Assembly: GCA_030407315.1 (NCBI GenBank)
Contig: JALQPE010002316.1
Coordinates: 33,321-97,320, forward strand
Source of the DNA: Asparagopsis taxiformis
Taxonomy: Eukaryota > Rhodophyta > Florideophyceae > Bonnemaisoniales > Bonnemaisoniaceae
Reading direction: 5' to 3'
DNA length: 64,000 bases
Each line of letters begins with the position of its first letter. Positions within the stretch are counted from its first letter, which is position 1. Below the pieces are notes generated by a model. It worked only from the letters and a program-made list of their open reading frames with translations. It did not search any database and was not told the DNA's origin. A program made the position numbers and the translations under genes. This document shows, piece by piece, positions 54,001-63,586 of the stretch.

Positions 54001-54328
54001 CGCTTGCCCTGGTAGGGGGGACCGTCTCTTCGGAACGCGCTTGCGCACTCACAACCTTGCCAGCAGGCGACGCTGGATCAGCGGTGCCTTTGGCGGCAGT
54101 CGAACGCGTTCGCGTTTGCGATTGAGCCGCGGTGGCTGACGGCACGCGTGGCGCTGAAGTCGACGAAGACTTAGCCGGTGTAGGCGGAACCCCGGTGCGG
54201 GAGGAGGAAGCCTGGTGGCGCGTCGTGGGACGGCGAACGCTGGAGCGTGTGGTAGGACGGTTGGGCGAACCCATATTGTCTCCTTCCTCTTCAGAGGATT
54301 CGAATTGAATCGGAGCACGAGGGGTCAT
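51062..54328 (-). CDS. Intact antisense gene of element 2, about 1,088 aa
   Basis: A frame of 1,131 codons is open from 54457 (TTG); the first ATG is at 54328, giving 1,088 codons. The N-terminal third is Ser/Thr/Pro/Ala-rich and likely disordered. Near residues 240-290 is an Arg/Glu/Ala helix (RRNQQILADARKRREEELR). A Tyr/Trp/Arg-rich middle (about 350-790) may be globular, for example WEHYPFARLPRRDF and LVYFHNSALRDAPEW. A coiled coil follows near 930-1000 (EAARLEAAELRTRVGELEG), then an Arg/Pro/Ser-rich basic tail. It faces the retroelement genes and has the same architecture as the broken antisense gene at 1-2762. No known domain was recognised. It is the only large element-2 gene free of stops. 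Confidence 0.8.
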   Translation of the reverse strand: MTPRAPIQFESSEEEGDNMGSPNRPTTRSSVRRPTTRHQASSSRTGVPPTPAKSSSTSAPRVPSATAAQSQTRTRSTAAKGTADPASPAGKVVSAQARSEETVPPTRASAQERDSVPAESPASPKPSTPVASVKPSSVNPPSREGESSKAAGPSPRGAMPADTEEVIEVVAEGGATPRPTRQPNVRPSPSSRPITSRPSAPAARTSSGHDASANPYEDYGRRNQQILADARKRREEELRREAARAEAEKAAAEKANAQPVEKVIDPYASTGRVTRSGSGAAAADASVGVRPSGTALVDPYAVASAPAPAVPSHDTPPRAPKPTANWRSMGEFYPANADELVVFDSQALPFRRELAAPWEHYPFARLPRRDFTDRPRSELRRDMLLMSSLRGQNHQVQNECWSAYARLPSSRPMRHFRVPHTLCSDRTFLLHPGDALYVERMNRRLFQEGSYQGSVADLPMVRSRWFAYPPRPDTGSYEHHMRLHARVTSRRMGRQVTANDYRVFAHRHGSSAEPATRPMKVAREALDPLWDDPTWEGKSSPPMCLPVADPPSLVYFHNSALRDAPEWRMDRFRSYLELERDILIGIELARTAETRGFVPVMAEELLNRVSSTWYDIPKVPVSDVVPYSRELPGSVVRRLLKVALGGDDYPQELVSTNITGVAPEKVVIYRTVDLPVRALRINVLNHRDGTVAELPPYRRDGEFTEDGYYGVEPDRYSDGHPDSYKYQPVGEAFVPRPWWTAAEAGGPAGRSPYAGRSFAPVASLPPSGADDLYESQVPMTVAPTAPTPQPTAAPSSQVGPAMEALLTSDQGSEPSVNGDDVVTRQPPAVDILRGELSSRELLSIPHVRRLADDLGDGTVASIFASANGRYIVRSALDGLALSCITLAARYKQGREQRNIARERRRTADREVEAARLEAAELRTRVGELEGELEDARRLLQQAVIPEEGGEEAVQPGYSRRRARSPDEGLPERNVRTRLHSPVGAADASNPLLARLDARLGSPESPDVSPPPASIPAVGLSASAVASSHGPVPARRRGSSAVPQRGLRRNPTFTRVAPRHPRPSTNVRAPAPTAPSASHRPRPSSHYRR

Positions 54329-54815
54329 CCTAAAAGCCAGTAGAGGCGATGACGGACGTTGATAAAAACCCTGAAGCGGGACGAACAAGTGGCCTATTGG
54401 CTTAAGTCTCCGGGAGGGAGCTGCGCTATTCAACCCAGGAAGGGGATCGCGAGGCAATGGGCCGAAACGGCGAATGCAAGCCTCGAATTGGCACCGCTCG
54501 TGCGATCACGCGGCTAATTATTTAGCAGATGGACGCAAAAACCCTTTGAGGGATAATGGAAAGGACGCGAATGCGTGGACGCAGTTGGACACCGAAGGGG
54601 TGAATACGCTGTGTTGCGTTAGGGCGATGATGGACCTGAAACAGGTATTGATTCCAATAGGAAACGGTCGGGCGGAACTCGGGAAGAGTCGGATGGACAA
54701 CACATTTAGTGTGCACGCGCCGCGCGCGGGAAAATTTTGAATTGCACAATGCAACGGCCACAGCCAAAAATTGTAATTTTATTTGATCAAATTTTGTCGG
54801 GACGACAAATCTCTC
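54329..54815. other. Spacer between antisense gene and 3' LTR
   Basis: About 490 bp. If the antisense gene is transcribed, its promoter must lie here or in the 3' LTR reading outward-in on the minus strand. Confidence 0.4.
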
Positions 54816-54824
54816 AGGAGGGGG
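54816..54824 (+). other. Polypurine tract of element 2
   Basis: AGGAGGGGG ends three bases before the 3' LTR, the expected place for plus-strand priming. Confidence 0.7.
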
Positions 54825-54827
54825 CCG

Positions 54828-55510
54828 TGTCGTACCGCCTGGCGGTCCTCGCTGATCGAGCCGTGTCGCTTCCCTATTGGGTACCCACTTACGGGATGTG
54901 CCAATCAGAAGGCACCAGCCAACTGGCGTGTTTCCTATACTTAGGACCAGCTATGGCTGACAAATAACCCCACCCGGGCCTATCGGCCCCGGCCAAGACC
55001 CCACAAGGGGCAAATTTTAACTTAGGCTGATCAGCCATACATTACAATGTAAGCCTATTGGCAATGACCTCGCGGGTAGGCGAGCGCCAGTAATTGGGTT
55101 CTGATTGGTCACTAACTGGATATTTATTCCTAACCACTAACCCTAGCTTACAGTAGACTTAGTATAAAACGGCCACTGGAATAGCCAGTAGGCACGGTTT
55201 CTAGAGTAACGTAAACTCAAGTGGAATTACGACCCACAGGAACAGTGTTCGCATACCTATTGTTCAACCCCTCTCCGGGAAAACCTTAGGGTTAGCCAAC
55301 AGCTCGACGGATTACGTCATCTTGCTCCATTAATACGCATCTCGCGTGAGCGCTATAATCGCACAACCCCCTCCGGGTAGCGATCCCTTCTCTCTTACGA
55401 GACTACCCGCTGGGTACCTATAAGGTTCATCTGCTCTACCACTTCCTCTACCGAGGCTCGGGACACCTGTCGGGTGGTTTGCCGCTCTAGCGGATTTTCT
55501 ACCTGCTACA
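54828..55510 (+). repeat. 3' LTR of element 2
   Basis: 683 bp, TG...CA, a full-length match to 43062-43747 with roughly 30 differences by eye. It is joined directly to a copia RNase H frame on its right. Confidence 0.92.
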
Positions 55511-56149
55511 GATTCCACCCGCCCCGACTTATCCTACATTGTAGGCTTCCTCGGCCGTTACTCACATGCTCCAACACAACACCATTGGAAGGCCGCCATC
55601 CGTATTTTACGCCATTTCAAAACCTCCTCATCCAAAGGAATTCTATACCCTCGCGGATTCTCCACCGGCTTACAAGCTTATTCGGATTCCGACTTTGCTG
55701 CTTGCCCTGATACGCGCCGCTCTACCTCTGGATCCATCATATTTTACAACAGTGCACCCATATCATGGCAGTCTCGCCGACAACGCAACGTTGTCACCTC
55801 TACACACGCAGCTGAATATATCGCTGCTTTCCAAACAACCTTACTACTCAAATCGATTTCTAACTTTCTCACAGAACTGGGACACGCGCAAACAGACCCA
55901 ATTCCTCTCTATATGGACAACGCAGCTGCCATCAGTACTGCTAAAGCCAAATACCCCACACCAACCTCACGTCATATTGACGTCAAATTCCATTGGCTAC
56001 GAGAACAGGTCAAACAAAAGTTTATTCCTACACATATCCCTTCTGCGCAAAACCCAGCAGACCTATTAACTAAGGCTCTCAAGCCTGCACAATTCACTGC
56101 CAAGGTACAACTCCTTCGTCTGAATCCACTCACAGCGCGCGGCGACTGA
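55511..56149 (+). pseudogene. Ty1/copia RNase H and pol C-terminus (5'-truncated)
   Basis: One continuous frame of about 213 codons from the LTR edge to the stop. It shows the end of RT (STRPDLSYIVGFLGRYSHAP) and the copia RNase H signature: YSDSDFAACPDTRRSTSG, ISWQSRRQRNV, STHAAEYIAA, YMDNAAAI and TSRHIDVKFHWLRE, closing with PADLLTKAL. The catalytic acidic residues are intact; everything upstream is missing. The first in-frame Met is at 55913. Confidence 0.88.
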
Positions 56150-56303
56150 CGAATAACTTCTCTTTTTCCGCGCTGTGACTACATCCAGCCTTTCCGAATA
56201 ACTTACACATTTACAGTACTTACAGTCATCACAACACATAGATAAACCTCCGCCGACGATCTCGGGGAGGAATAAACGGTTAAGCAACCACGTTTGTTTC
56301 ACA
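56150..56303. other. Copia 3' flank up to the MULE
   Basis: 150 bp after the copia stop, probably the copia 3' untranslated region or LTR start. It is cut by the inverted repeat at 56304. Confidence 0.4.
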
Positions 56304-57192
56304 GGGTGCGAACAATCTACCGGCGGTACAGACGGTACAGTATCGTGCAACAGCAATGTTTCGTTCTGTATTTTGGACCAATAGCATTGCTTCGTTCTGC
56401 GAAACACTTGGACCAATAAAATGGTTCGTTCTGCATTTATCGACACGTAGGAAACCGTGATTGGCTACCGGCCCCAATATTTGAAAAAATACCCTGAGGG
56501 GCACAAGTGCATACCAAGCTCAAAAACGGTCATTGCGGACACGTAGCCCACACATGGCATTCCGTGACAGCCGGCGTGACTTCTTCCTGAGGAATCGTTT
56601 TCAGAAACTTTCCACAAATAATCTGAAACCGAAAACCTCACCGACGCCAAAACCCCAAATATCAAAATGAAAAACTCACCGCCGTGAATTCCACCGCCCG
56701 TCGCTTCGCCCGGTCCATCCAAACCGGGTCAATCGATTGACCCGGACCACTGCATTTTGGCGCTCAAAAGCTTTTAGAAACACACCACGTCATGATCTGT
56801 TTCCGCATCCTGCATGACCACGCACCACGTTTCCTCGCCTTTCGCATCCACTCTCCGACATCCACCTCAAGCTTTGCGCATCCCCGCACCGAAATTTCCC
56901 ACACTCTGCGTATCCGCACATCGCGCCAAGCTGTATTGGGGCACCGAGAATCGATCCACACCGTAAATTGCACGCTGTGAGTATCAGCACAGAAAAATTC
57001 GCACCACCCACCACTCTCAATCTATCTAACCCCCTATTATGCGCTTCTACTCATTGCGTTGCGCATGCCTGTTCGAATTTTCAAAGAGAAAGATACCGAA
57101 AAAGCTGCTGCGTTTCACCATCCATCCATACTTGGAGATCCGAAAGTTTCTCCTCCCCTTCTCTTCTGACGACCGCATCACAGAACACTTTG
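56304..57192 (+). repeat. MULE left terminal inverted repeat
   Basis: Pairs with 62700-63586. It contains TCAATCGATTGA inside a longer palindrome-like word at about 56726-56745. Short ORFs shared between the arms are by-products. Confidence 0.9.
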
Positions 57193-58047
57193 TTACTCTC
57201 TTATAACAGGGCACAAAACGTATTTATCAAGATCACGGTTGTTGTGAAAGTGTTGTGCAAGCGGTCAAGAAAGTTGTGCGCTGAAGTGTTCGGTATCCCA
57301 GAAACAGACGATTATGTACAAGGTTTGACATTGAAATATGGAAACAGTACATGTTTTCCTGCCAAAGAGAGAATGTATCTTTCTCGAAATGGAGATTTCT
57401 GGATACGCAGCTTGAAAGAATTGAATGTGTCGAACTGAAATATTCTGGAGGATAATAGTGGTGTTGAGGATATTGGCATCATCAAACAATCATCACTGGA
57501 GAACTGGTCAGGTGATCTGGGAAACGCACGAAGTAGCCAAGACAAATGAATATAGTGCTATGAATGATGTTTATGAATCAAGTGCGGCGATAATAACTAT
57601 TATGTGATGCTTTGTCGATTCCAAGAGCAGATTACCCGTCTTGTAGGTTTTTGTTATATCAAGTTTACTGTGTATTGCAGTTTTGAAGTGATTAGACAAA
57701 GTATGGTCCCTTGGAACCAAAAATTGCTTTCATGGGAAAAGCTTTAATGAAAGAATCTGAAGTGAACCAGTGGACTCAACTAATGGCAGCATTTATCGCA
57801 ATGGGCGTATGCCCAGTTTGTTCAGGTATGCCATATGACGTCAAGAACCGTATATTCGCGTCAATGTTGTAGTTCCACGAGTTGCAGTTGATGATAAGTA
57901 CGTTCTGTATCATTCCACTCTCACGTGATACACATTGAAGCTGTTCATCCATCTTGAATTTGGTAAACAATTGTGGTATACTACACAGTGTAATGAACAG
58001 ATGGATTTTGAAAGGCTTTACTCGGACAGCAAACTGATTCTAGAGCA
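57193..58047. other. MULE subterminal region
   Basis: About 850 bp, AT-rich. A plus frame ending at 57438 runs out of the TIR, and its last 70 codons are unique (VFGIPETDDYVQ...). I do not recognise it. It could be the 3' end of an earlier gene or chance. Confidence 0.4.
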
Positions 58048-61000
58048 TTACTTTCTCTCATAATAACCCTTCTTTCGTTTTAGGGAAACCCGACTCGTTC
58101 GCAACGGAGGATTTTGGATTTGCTTCCGGATAATTATGTTCTTTCCCTCACTTGTTATAGTTGGTAACTTGGAACTGTCTGGATGGCGACGTTCTACAGA
58201 CGAAAACTGCAACAGTACTGGCTCGCCTCTGGAAGCCCCGGATATACCGTTCTGTAGGGATGAAATGAATGTTTGTGTAGCATGTATACCCTGCATTTGA
58301 GCATACCGAAACATTTGGTCAAAAGATGCTTTGGCATTGCTGTAGGCAAGAGAGCTTTGAAACATGGTATCTGTGGAGCTTTCAACAGCAGGCATGTTAG
58401 TATTGAGCGTATTCGTGTCGTTATTTGTACCCATTCCATTACTTCCTTCTCCGTTAAAATGGCGGATATGAATAGAACGCGTGATCTCACTGAGCCATTC
58501 TCCCCTTTCACGTAACCAGAAATTGTGGATGAGATGGTCTATGTCGATTTTTCCGGGACTACCGAGAAACTCTGAAATTCTTCCATCTGTGTTGTACTCA
58601 GTGAACATAGAAATTACACGAACGATATGCCTACACGGGATACCAGCCGTTTTGAAAAGACAGCAAGGGCAGTCAGCCCGCCATATAGATTTACTCGCAT
58701 GCCTTTCAGTCCATAGGGTGACAGACGTACTGGCAGTATGTTCACTGCTCGTCTTTCTCAAAAAAAATTTGACACCGCGCGTGCTGTTGATATTACAGTT
58801 CCCGAGATCCGCTGTGTTCGTGACCTGGGCAAGGAGCTCATAATGGGTGATATGCCAGTGAAATGATGGGAGATGTGATAGTTGTAACAACTTCTCAATG
58901 CAATAAACTGTATACTTCCCAACAAATGATGCAACAGTTCCCTCTCTTTTCATTCCAGACGATTGCACCATGTCCGTCAGCCTTTTCGGAATTCTATTTG
59001 ACTCCAGTACTCGCTCCTGCTCTTTCCGAGCAGTATACTTCTGCATCTCTACAGGTATGTCTCCCAGCCTGACACGACGCTTCATAATAACGGAGCGGAA
59101 GATTGAGTTGAAGCTTTCGGAATATTCAGTTCCTTGAAAAAGGAAGCGGTATCCGCACATTGTTCTGTTGTAGCACTTGACTACAAGCTTTTCGAGTCTA
59201 CGATACAGGAAAGTGTACCACCGAGGATGTCCATCTCCTCGAAGAAACGAGAAGTACAATGACTCGAAAGAATCTCTCCTCATTAAAAATTCAGCTTCAG
59301 TCACCGAATTGCGTAGAAGATGGAGATCTGAGTTCATACAGTCGTACGGGGATACACTCGAACTCGGCACTTGGCGATGTGGTCGAGAGAATACACTGTT
59401 TCCGCTTGAAATCATGGAGAATAGTTCAGTTGACTGGTACTTCTGTAGGAAGTTGGAAATGTTCTTCATTTGATTCCTGTTCAAGTGCCAATCGTCCAAG
59501 AGAAGGTACGCATTAGGCCAAACAGATTTAGCTGCATTTATCCCAGCGGTATCTTGGTCTAAAGCAACAACGTTTGGGGGAGCTGGGATCATCTCATCGA
59601 AGGATTTCAACGCCCATCGCAGGCATTCTTCTGTTTGATTGTATATTATACCAATCATATAAATCATATTCTTTCCTTCATGGTTCCTTCCCGAAATTCC
59701 AATCATGGGCAGGCCATATTCATTCGAGACCGACTTGCAGTCGATGGACACTCCAGGTCTAATGCCATTCTGCTCATAATTCGTTCTCCATTCTGGGAGT
59801 GACCAGCAAACGGAATGTAAGTTATTTCCGACAGTTAATTTCATGGTGAAATAAGTTCTTGGATTTTTCACTTGCATTGAGACAAGTTTTTCAAGGAGAA
59901 GCATACAGTCCTGATCTAAAGGATGGAGCTTCATGTTTCTGTATGCTAGAATCCTCCGCAGTTTAGCGCGTTGAATGAAGATTTCGTATTTGTCCTCGAT
60001 GTATTGTGATATGTCAGAGCACTTCAAATATGACATTTTCATTGATGTAGCTTCCTCTAGAGCTTCAGGTGGAATTGCTCCCCTGATGATTTCTTCAGAT
60101 GGTTGATGGTTGTGCGTTCCGTTGACAACATACAGAGTATGCTGAATACGTTTCCAATTCCCCTCCGCGACATTATTATCACTACCGGAAGATGGTACAT
60201 CCTCATTATCCTTCGGCGTCAGAGGGCAGAACAAGGCACCTCGCAACCTTACCTCGAATGGACATCCAACTTGGACGTCACCACTACACAGCAATGTAGC
60301 ATTGTCAATATATCGGCGGCCATCATCAAAATACTTCGAGCGACGCACGGTGACCTTATATCCGAAGCTCTCAGATGTATGTTTCAGAGCAGCAATTAAT
60401 CCAGTGCTGTCATCCCCATCCTGCGATCTAGTTACACAAACCATAGCATCTCCAACTGTCCGCTTCATCTCGTCTCTTTCTTCTTCCGTACAAGGATGAT
60501 TTCTTAGTATGGAATCTGGAGAAGTATTAGTTTTGATGCGGTAGGTTGACAGTCCAGTTGGATATGATATACCATTTTGTCCAGGAGAGGTTTCATCGTA
60601 TGTTTTGAAGCGAGGTGAAGTTGAACAGGAAATTGGAGATTTTGAGAGGGGAGATTGGGAGTATTCTTTGCTTCCATCTTTAGCAGGAATGTATTCATTG
60701 GATTCTTGAGCTTCACCACGAATACATTTACTACTACGATAACCACCCGGAGTCCTTTTGCGGTGAATGCGCCGTATACCACTAATGTCTGGGAAAATAG
60801 AACCATTTATCGTGGATTCAGTTTCGCACATAGTTGACCTTGTGTTTTCAAGATCTCTAGCAGTAAATTCCTTCTCCAGTTCTCGGATACTTGCAAGAAC
60901 TGCATTGAACCGTTTGGAAGGAGGCCCACCAGTAGTGTGATTATGTTCGCTTGTTGTTTTCAATAGCCACGCATTCCTTCCTTTCATCCTCCAAGCGTAC

Positions 61001-61755
61001 AGTTCAACTGGACACAGTGAAGACCTTCTCCGTTCTGCACATTGCAATCTCACCCGCACGTAATGGGGTGAGTCAGCCTTTTTCAAATTTGTAGCAGACA
61101 TTGACCCATAGTGTAGGTTCTGATTTGTAATGCAATCCTGCAAGAATTTTTCCAGAGATCCATGCAAGATAACCTTATCAGCACTTTTCTGTGGCTCTTG
61201 AACTGGGAGCCTCTCTAGCGAAGGGCCTCCTGTACCCAGTGGTACCGATACAGGGTCATTATTCCCAAGGGTTACGTCATAATTCATCAGCGAAAAATGA
61301 TTTCTGTTACCGTACATGCTGCTTCCAGCGGTGTATTCAACAATATTCTCTTCAACCTCAATAGGAGATTCAGCATCAGCAAGAGTTTCTTCGTCTATTG
61401 TTGGGTTTTTCACACTGCATTCATAGGTACGTTCTTCTCTCATGGCTTCATCATCCTCTTCGCAGCGGCTTTCAGTACTAAAATGATCCAATGAATGTTG
61501 ATCGTGAGGCTCCTTCTCGAGTTCTTCGGCCAGATTCTCGCTCTCATCCCATTCGATTGATTCCGGTTCTGGGGCTGTAGGAGAATTACATTGAATTCCA
61601 GTAATGGTAATGAGGAAATCATTCACGTCGTCCGTTTCGCAATTCGGAGGAACATGTTGGCAGTACAGTTTTCCATCGCACAGGTTGTTGGAACTGGGAC
61701 AGTCTAAATCAATGATCTCGTTTGCTCCTTCGTCAGCTTCAATTTCAACGATCAT
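58048..61755 (-). CDS. MULE transposase with FAR1-like and SWIM zinc motifs
   Basis: A frame of 1,247 codons is open from 61791 (GTG); the first ATG is at 61755, giving 1,235 codons. Two FAR1/GCM-like zinc regions precede the core, each ending in HNH (TSEHNHTTG near 285; VVNGTHNHQ near 560, preceded by VGCPFEVRL). The DDE core has GVSIDCKSV (about 682, first Asp) and VVALDQDTAG (about 744, second Asp), with LLLDDWHLNRN just after. The third acidic residue probably lies near SVTEAEFLMRR. A SWIM finger, CPCCLFKTAGIPCRHIV, sits at about 1045. The end is basic. This is the usual plan of a full MuDR-type enzyme, and no stop interrupts it. Confidence 0.9.
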   Translation of the reverse strand: MIVEIEADEGANEIIDLDCPSSNNLCDGKLYCQHVPPNCETDDVNDFLITITGIQCNSPTAPEPESIEWDESENLAEELEKEPHDQHSLDHFSTESRCEEDDEAMREERTYECSVKNPTIDEETLADAESPIEVEENIVEYTAGSSMYGNRNHFSLMNYDVTLGNNDPVSVPLGTGGPSLERLPVQEPQKSADKVILHGSLEKFLQDCITNQNLHYGSMSATNLKKADSPHYVRVRLQCAERRRSSLCPVELYAWRMKGRNAWLLKTTSEHNHTTGGPPSKRFNAVLASIRELEKEFTARDLENTRSTMCETESTINGSIFPDISGIRRIHRKRTPGGYRSSKCIRGEAQESNEYIPAKDGSKEYSQSPLSKSPISCSTSPRFKTYDETSPGQNGISYPTGLSTYRIKTNTSPDSILRNHPCTEEERDEMKRTVGDAMVCVTRSQDGDDSTGLIAALKHTSESFGYKVTVRRSKYFDDGRRYIDNATLLCSGDVQVGCPFEVRLRGALFCPLTPKDNEDVPSSGSDNNVAEGNWKRIQHTLYVVNGTHNHQPSEEIIRGAIPPEALEEATSMKMSYLKCSDISQYIEDKYEIFIQRAKLRRILAYRNMKLHPLDQDCMLLLEKLVSMQVKNPRTYFTMKLTVGNNLHSVCWSLPEWRTNYEQNGIRPGVSIDCKSVSNEYGLPMIGISGRNHEGKNMIYMIGIIYNQTEECLRWALKSFDEMIPAPPNVVALDQDTAGINAAKSVWPNAYLLLDDWHLNRNQMKNISNFLQKYQSTELFSMISSGNSVFSRPHRQVPSSSVSPYDCMNSDLHLLRNSVTEAEFLMRRDSFESLYFSFLRGDGHPRWYTFLYRRLEKLVVKCYNRTMCGYRFLFQGTEYSESFNSIFRSVIMKRRVRLGDIPVEMQKYTARKEQERVLESNRIPKRLTDMVQSSGMKREGTVASFVGKYTVYCIEKLLQLSHLPSFHWHITHYELLAQVTNTADLGNCNINSTRGVKFFLRKTSSEHTASTSVTLWTERHASKSIWRADCPCCLFKTAGIPCRHIVRVISMFTEYNTDGRISEFLGSPGKIDIDHLIHNFWLRERGEWLSEITRSIHIRHFNGEGSNGMGTNNDTNTLNTNMPAVESSTDTMFQSSLAYSNAKASFDQMFRYAQMQGIHATQTFISSLQNGISGASRGEPVLLQFSSVERRHPDSSKLPTITSEGKNIIIRKQIQNPPLRTSRVSLKRKKGYYERK

Positions 61756-61787
61756 GTCAGCGGAAATCTCATGACCTGCGTCGCATC

Positions 61788-62660
61788 TCACTGATTTCCT
61801 AGCAGCAGTGAGTACAGGTACTTATAGACTGCTAGATCATCAACTCCTCTGGCATATTTTTCCACTTTTGCAACTTCCAACACTGCAGAAACATATTTCC
61901 TTGTACAGCATGCTCGAATAGCTTCGGTTAGATCTGCAGAATATTTCCTGAACGATACCTCCGGCATCCCACCGATAGAAGTGGAAAAGGAAGCGATTGT
62001 TGCAAGAACATAGAACCCGCAACTGTATGAGTCTTCTTGTTTCTCGTATCCTAGTACATCAAGCATGTAGTTTTCTTTTGAAACTTCCCAGATAGTAGCT
62101 CGGGGTATTTCAAGCAGGAATGATTCGACAAATGCCAATAAATTTCGTGGAGGGGGAAATCCAAGACTGTCACCCCAATATATAGTTCCAAATCCCTCTT
62201 CCAAATCTGGCACACCATATACAGCACCCCAATGAGTCTGGTCGATATTGACAGGAATCACAAACGACAAAGCGACGCTTTCGTCATTCCATACTTCTAG
62301 AATACTATCCCGCACGTCTTCAAACATGACGTCTTTTTTGCCAATTCCTTCTTCCTGGGTGTAATTATGTGCTCCAGAACTGAAGAATTGAGCAGTATTA
62401 CAACCAAAAACTATTGTATTCTTTCGAAGAGTAAACTCTGTCATTCCAGCAAGCATCAAGTGGTCATCAAGCTCTTTCGCAGGCTCCGTATATGCAATCC
62501 AAATATCGGCTGCATCATTTACATTAAACATCGCAAAAAGTCGCCCCATGTACATGCGAAGTATATCCTCTTCTACTTCTGTTATTTTCACACCTATTGC
62601 AGTAAGGCGTCTTAGAAATCTTGAAGATGCAATATCGATGTTTCTTCTTTGTTCTCTCAT
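61788..62660 (-). CDS. Ulp1/SENP-like C48 cysteine protease
   Basis: ATG at 62660 (the open frame reaches 62675). About 290 codons. The catalytic triad region is readable: His in DQTHWGAVY (about 145 counted from the open-frame start), Asp in YWGDSLGFPPP (about 168), and Cys with its oxyanion Gln in KQEDSYSCGFYVL (about 218). This order and spacing fit peptidase family C48, SUMO-specific proteases. The stop TGA overlaps the first bases of the open transposase frame (GTGA), so both may come from one transcript. In MULEs the protease is an accessory; its role in transposition is not established. Confidence 0.88.
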   Translation of the reverse strand: MREQRRNIDIASSRFLRRLTAIGVKITEVEEDILRMYMGRLFAMFNVNDAADIWIAYTEPAKELDDHLMLAGMTEFTLRKNTIVFGCNTAQFFSSGAHNYTQEEGIGKKDVMFEDVRDSILEVWNDESVALSFVIPVNIDQTHWGAVYGVPDLEEGFGTIYWGDSLGFPPPRNLLAFVESFLLEIPRATIWEVSKENYMLDVLGYEKQEDSYSCGFYVLATIASFSTSIGGMPEVSFRKYSADLTEAIRACCTRKYVSAVLEVAKVEKYARGVDDLAVYKYLYSLLLGNQ

Positions 62661-62699
62661 AGCCACAAGAGACAATTTAGACAGTGGATCTGTAGGTAA

Positions 62700-63586
62700 G
62701 AGTGTTTCGTGATACGGTCGTCAGAAGAGAAGGGAGGAGAAACTTTCGGATCTCCAAGTATGGATGGATGGTGAAACGCAGCAGCTTTTTCGGTATCTTT
62801 CTCTTTGAAAATTCGAACAGGCATGCGCAACGCAATGAGTAGAAGCGCATAATAGGGGGTTAGATAGATTGAGAGTGGTGGGTGGTGCGAATTTTTCTGT
62901 GCTGATACTCACAGCGTGCAATTTACGGTGTGGATCGATTCTCGGTGCCCCAATACAGCTTGGCGCGATGTGCGGATACGCAGAGTGTGGGAAATTTCGG
63001 TGCGGGGATGCGCAAAGCTTGAGGTGGATGTCGGAGAGTGGATGCGAAAGGCGAGGAAACGTGGTGCGTGGTCATGCAGGATGCGGAAACAGATCATGAC
63101 GTGGTGTGTTTCTAAAAGCTTTTGAGCGCCAAAATGCAGTGGTCCGGGTCAATCGATTGACCCGGTTTGGATGGACCGGGCGAAGCGACGGGCGGTGGAA
63201 TTCACGGCGGTGAGTTTTTCATTTTGATATTTGGGGTTTTGGCGTCGGTGAGGTTTTCGGTTTCAGATTATTTGTGGAAAGTTTCTGAAAACGATTCCTC
63301 AGGGAAGAAGTCACGCCGGCTGTCACGGAATGCCATGTGTGGGCTACGTGTCCGCAATGACCGTTTTTGAGCTTGGTATGCACTTGTGCCCCTCAGGTAT
63401 TTTTTCAAATATTGGGGCCGGTAGCCAATCACGGTTTCCTACGTGTCGATAAATGCAGAACGAACCATTTTTATTGGTCCAAGTGTTTCGCAGAACGAAG
63501 CAATGCTATTGGTCCAAAATACAGAACGAAACATTGCTGTTGCACGATACTGTACCGTCTGTACCGCCGGTAGATTGTTCGCACCC
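62700..63586 (-). repeat. MULE right terminal inverted repeat
   Basis: Inverted copy of 56304-57192 with few differences, such as a short indel near 63470. It begins 25 bp upstream of the protease frame, so the protease promoter lies inside the TIR. Confidence 0.9.

Larger units (their letters stand above)
43062..55510 (+). mobile_element. Ty3/gypsy chromovirus, element 2, with both LTRs
   Basis: A 12.4-kb element: 5' LTR, primer-binding site, gag, protease, RT-RNase H, integrase, chromodomain, an antisense ORF, polypurine tract and 3' LTR. The LTRs begin TG and end CA. By eye they differ at roughly 30 positions. The 5-bp flanks do not match (GTTGC left, GATTC right), and both flanking genes are cut exactly at the LTR edges but are unrelated to each other. 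Most sense genes are broken by single-base frame changes. Confidence 0.92.
56304..63586. mobile_element. Mutator-like element (MULE) with protease gene
   Basis: About 0.9-kb terminal inverted repeats (56304-57192 and 62700-63586) start GGGTGCGAACAATC. They enclose two minus-strand genes: a C48 protease and a MULE transposase with SWIM finger. Long TIRs plus a Ulp1-like gene are known from several plant MULE lineages. I could not find the expected 8-11 bp target duplication (TGTTTCACA left, CCGCCGCCA right). The two arms are nearly identical, so the element moved or was copied recently. Confidence 0.88.

Noticed and set aside
58048..62660. Protease-transposase pair as a bacterial-type operon with GTG/TTG starts
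   Set aside because: The nominal GTG and TTG starts are only frame openings; ATG codons at 61755 and 62660 are suitable and the context is a eukaryotic MULE.
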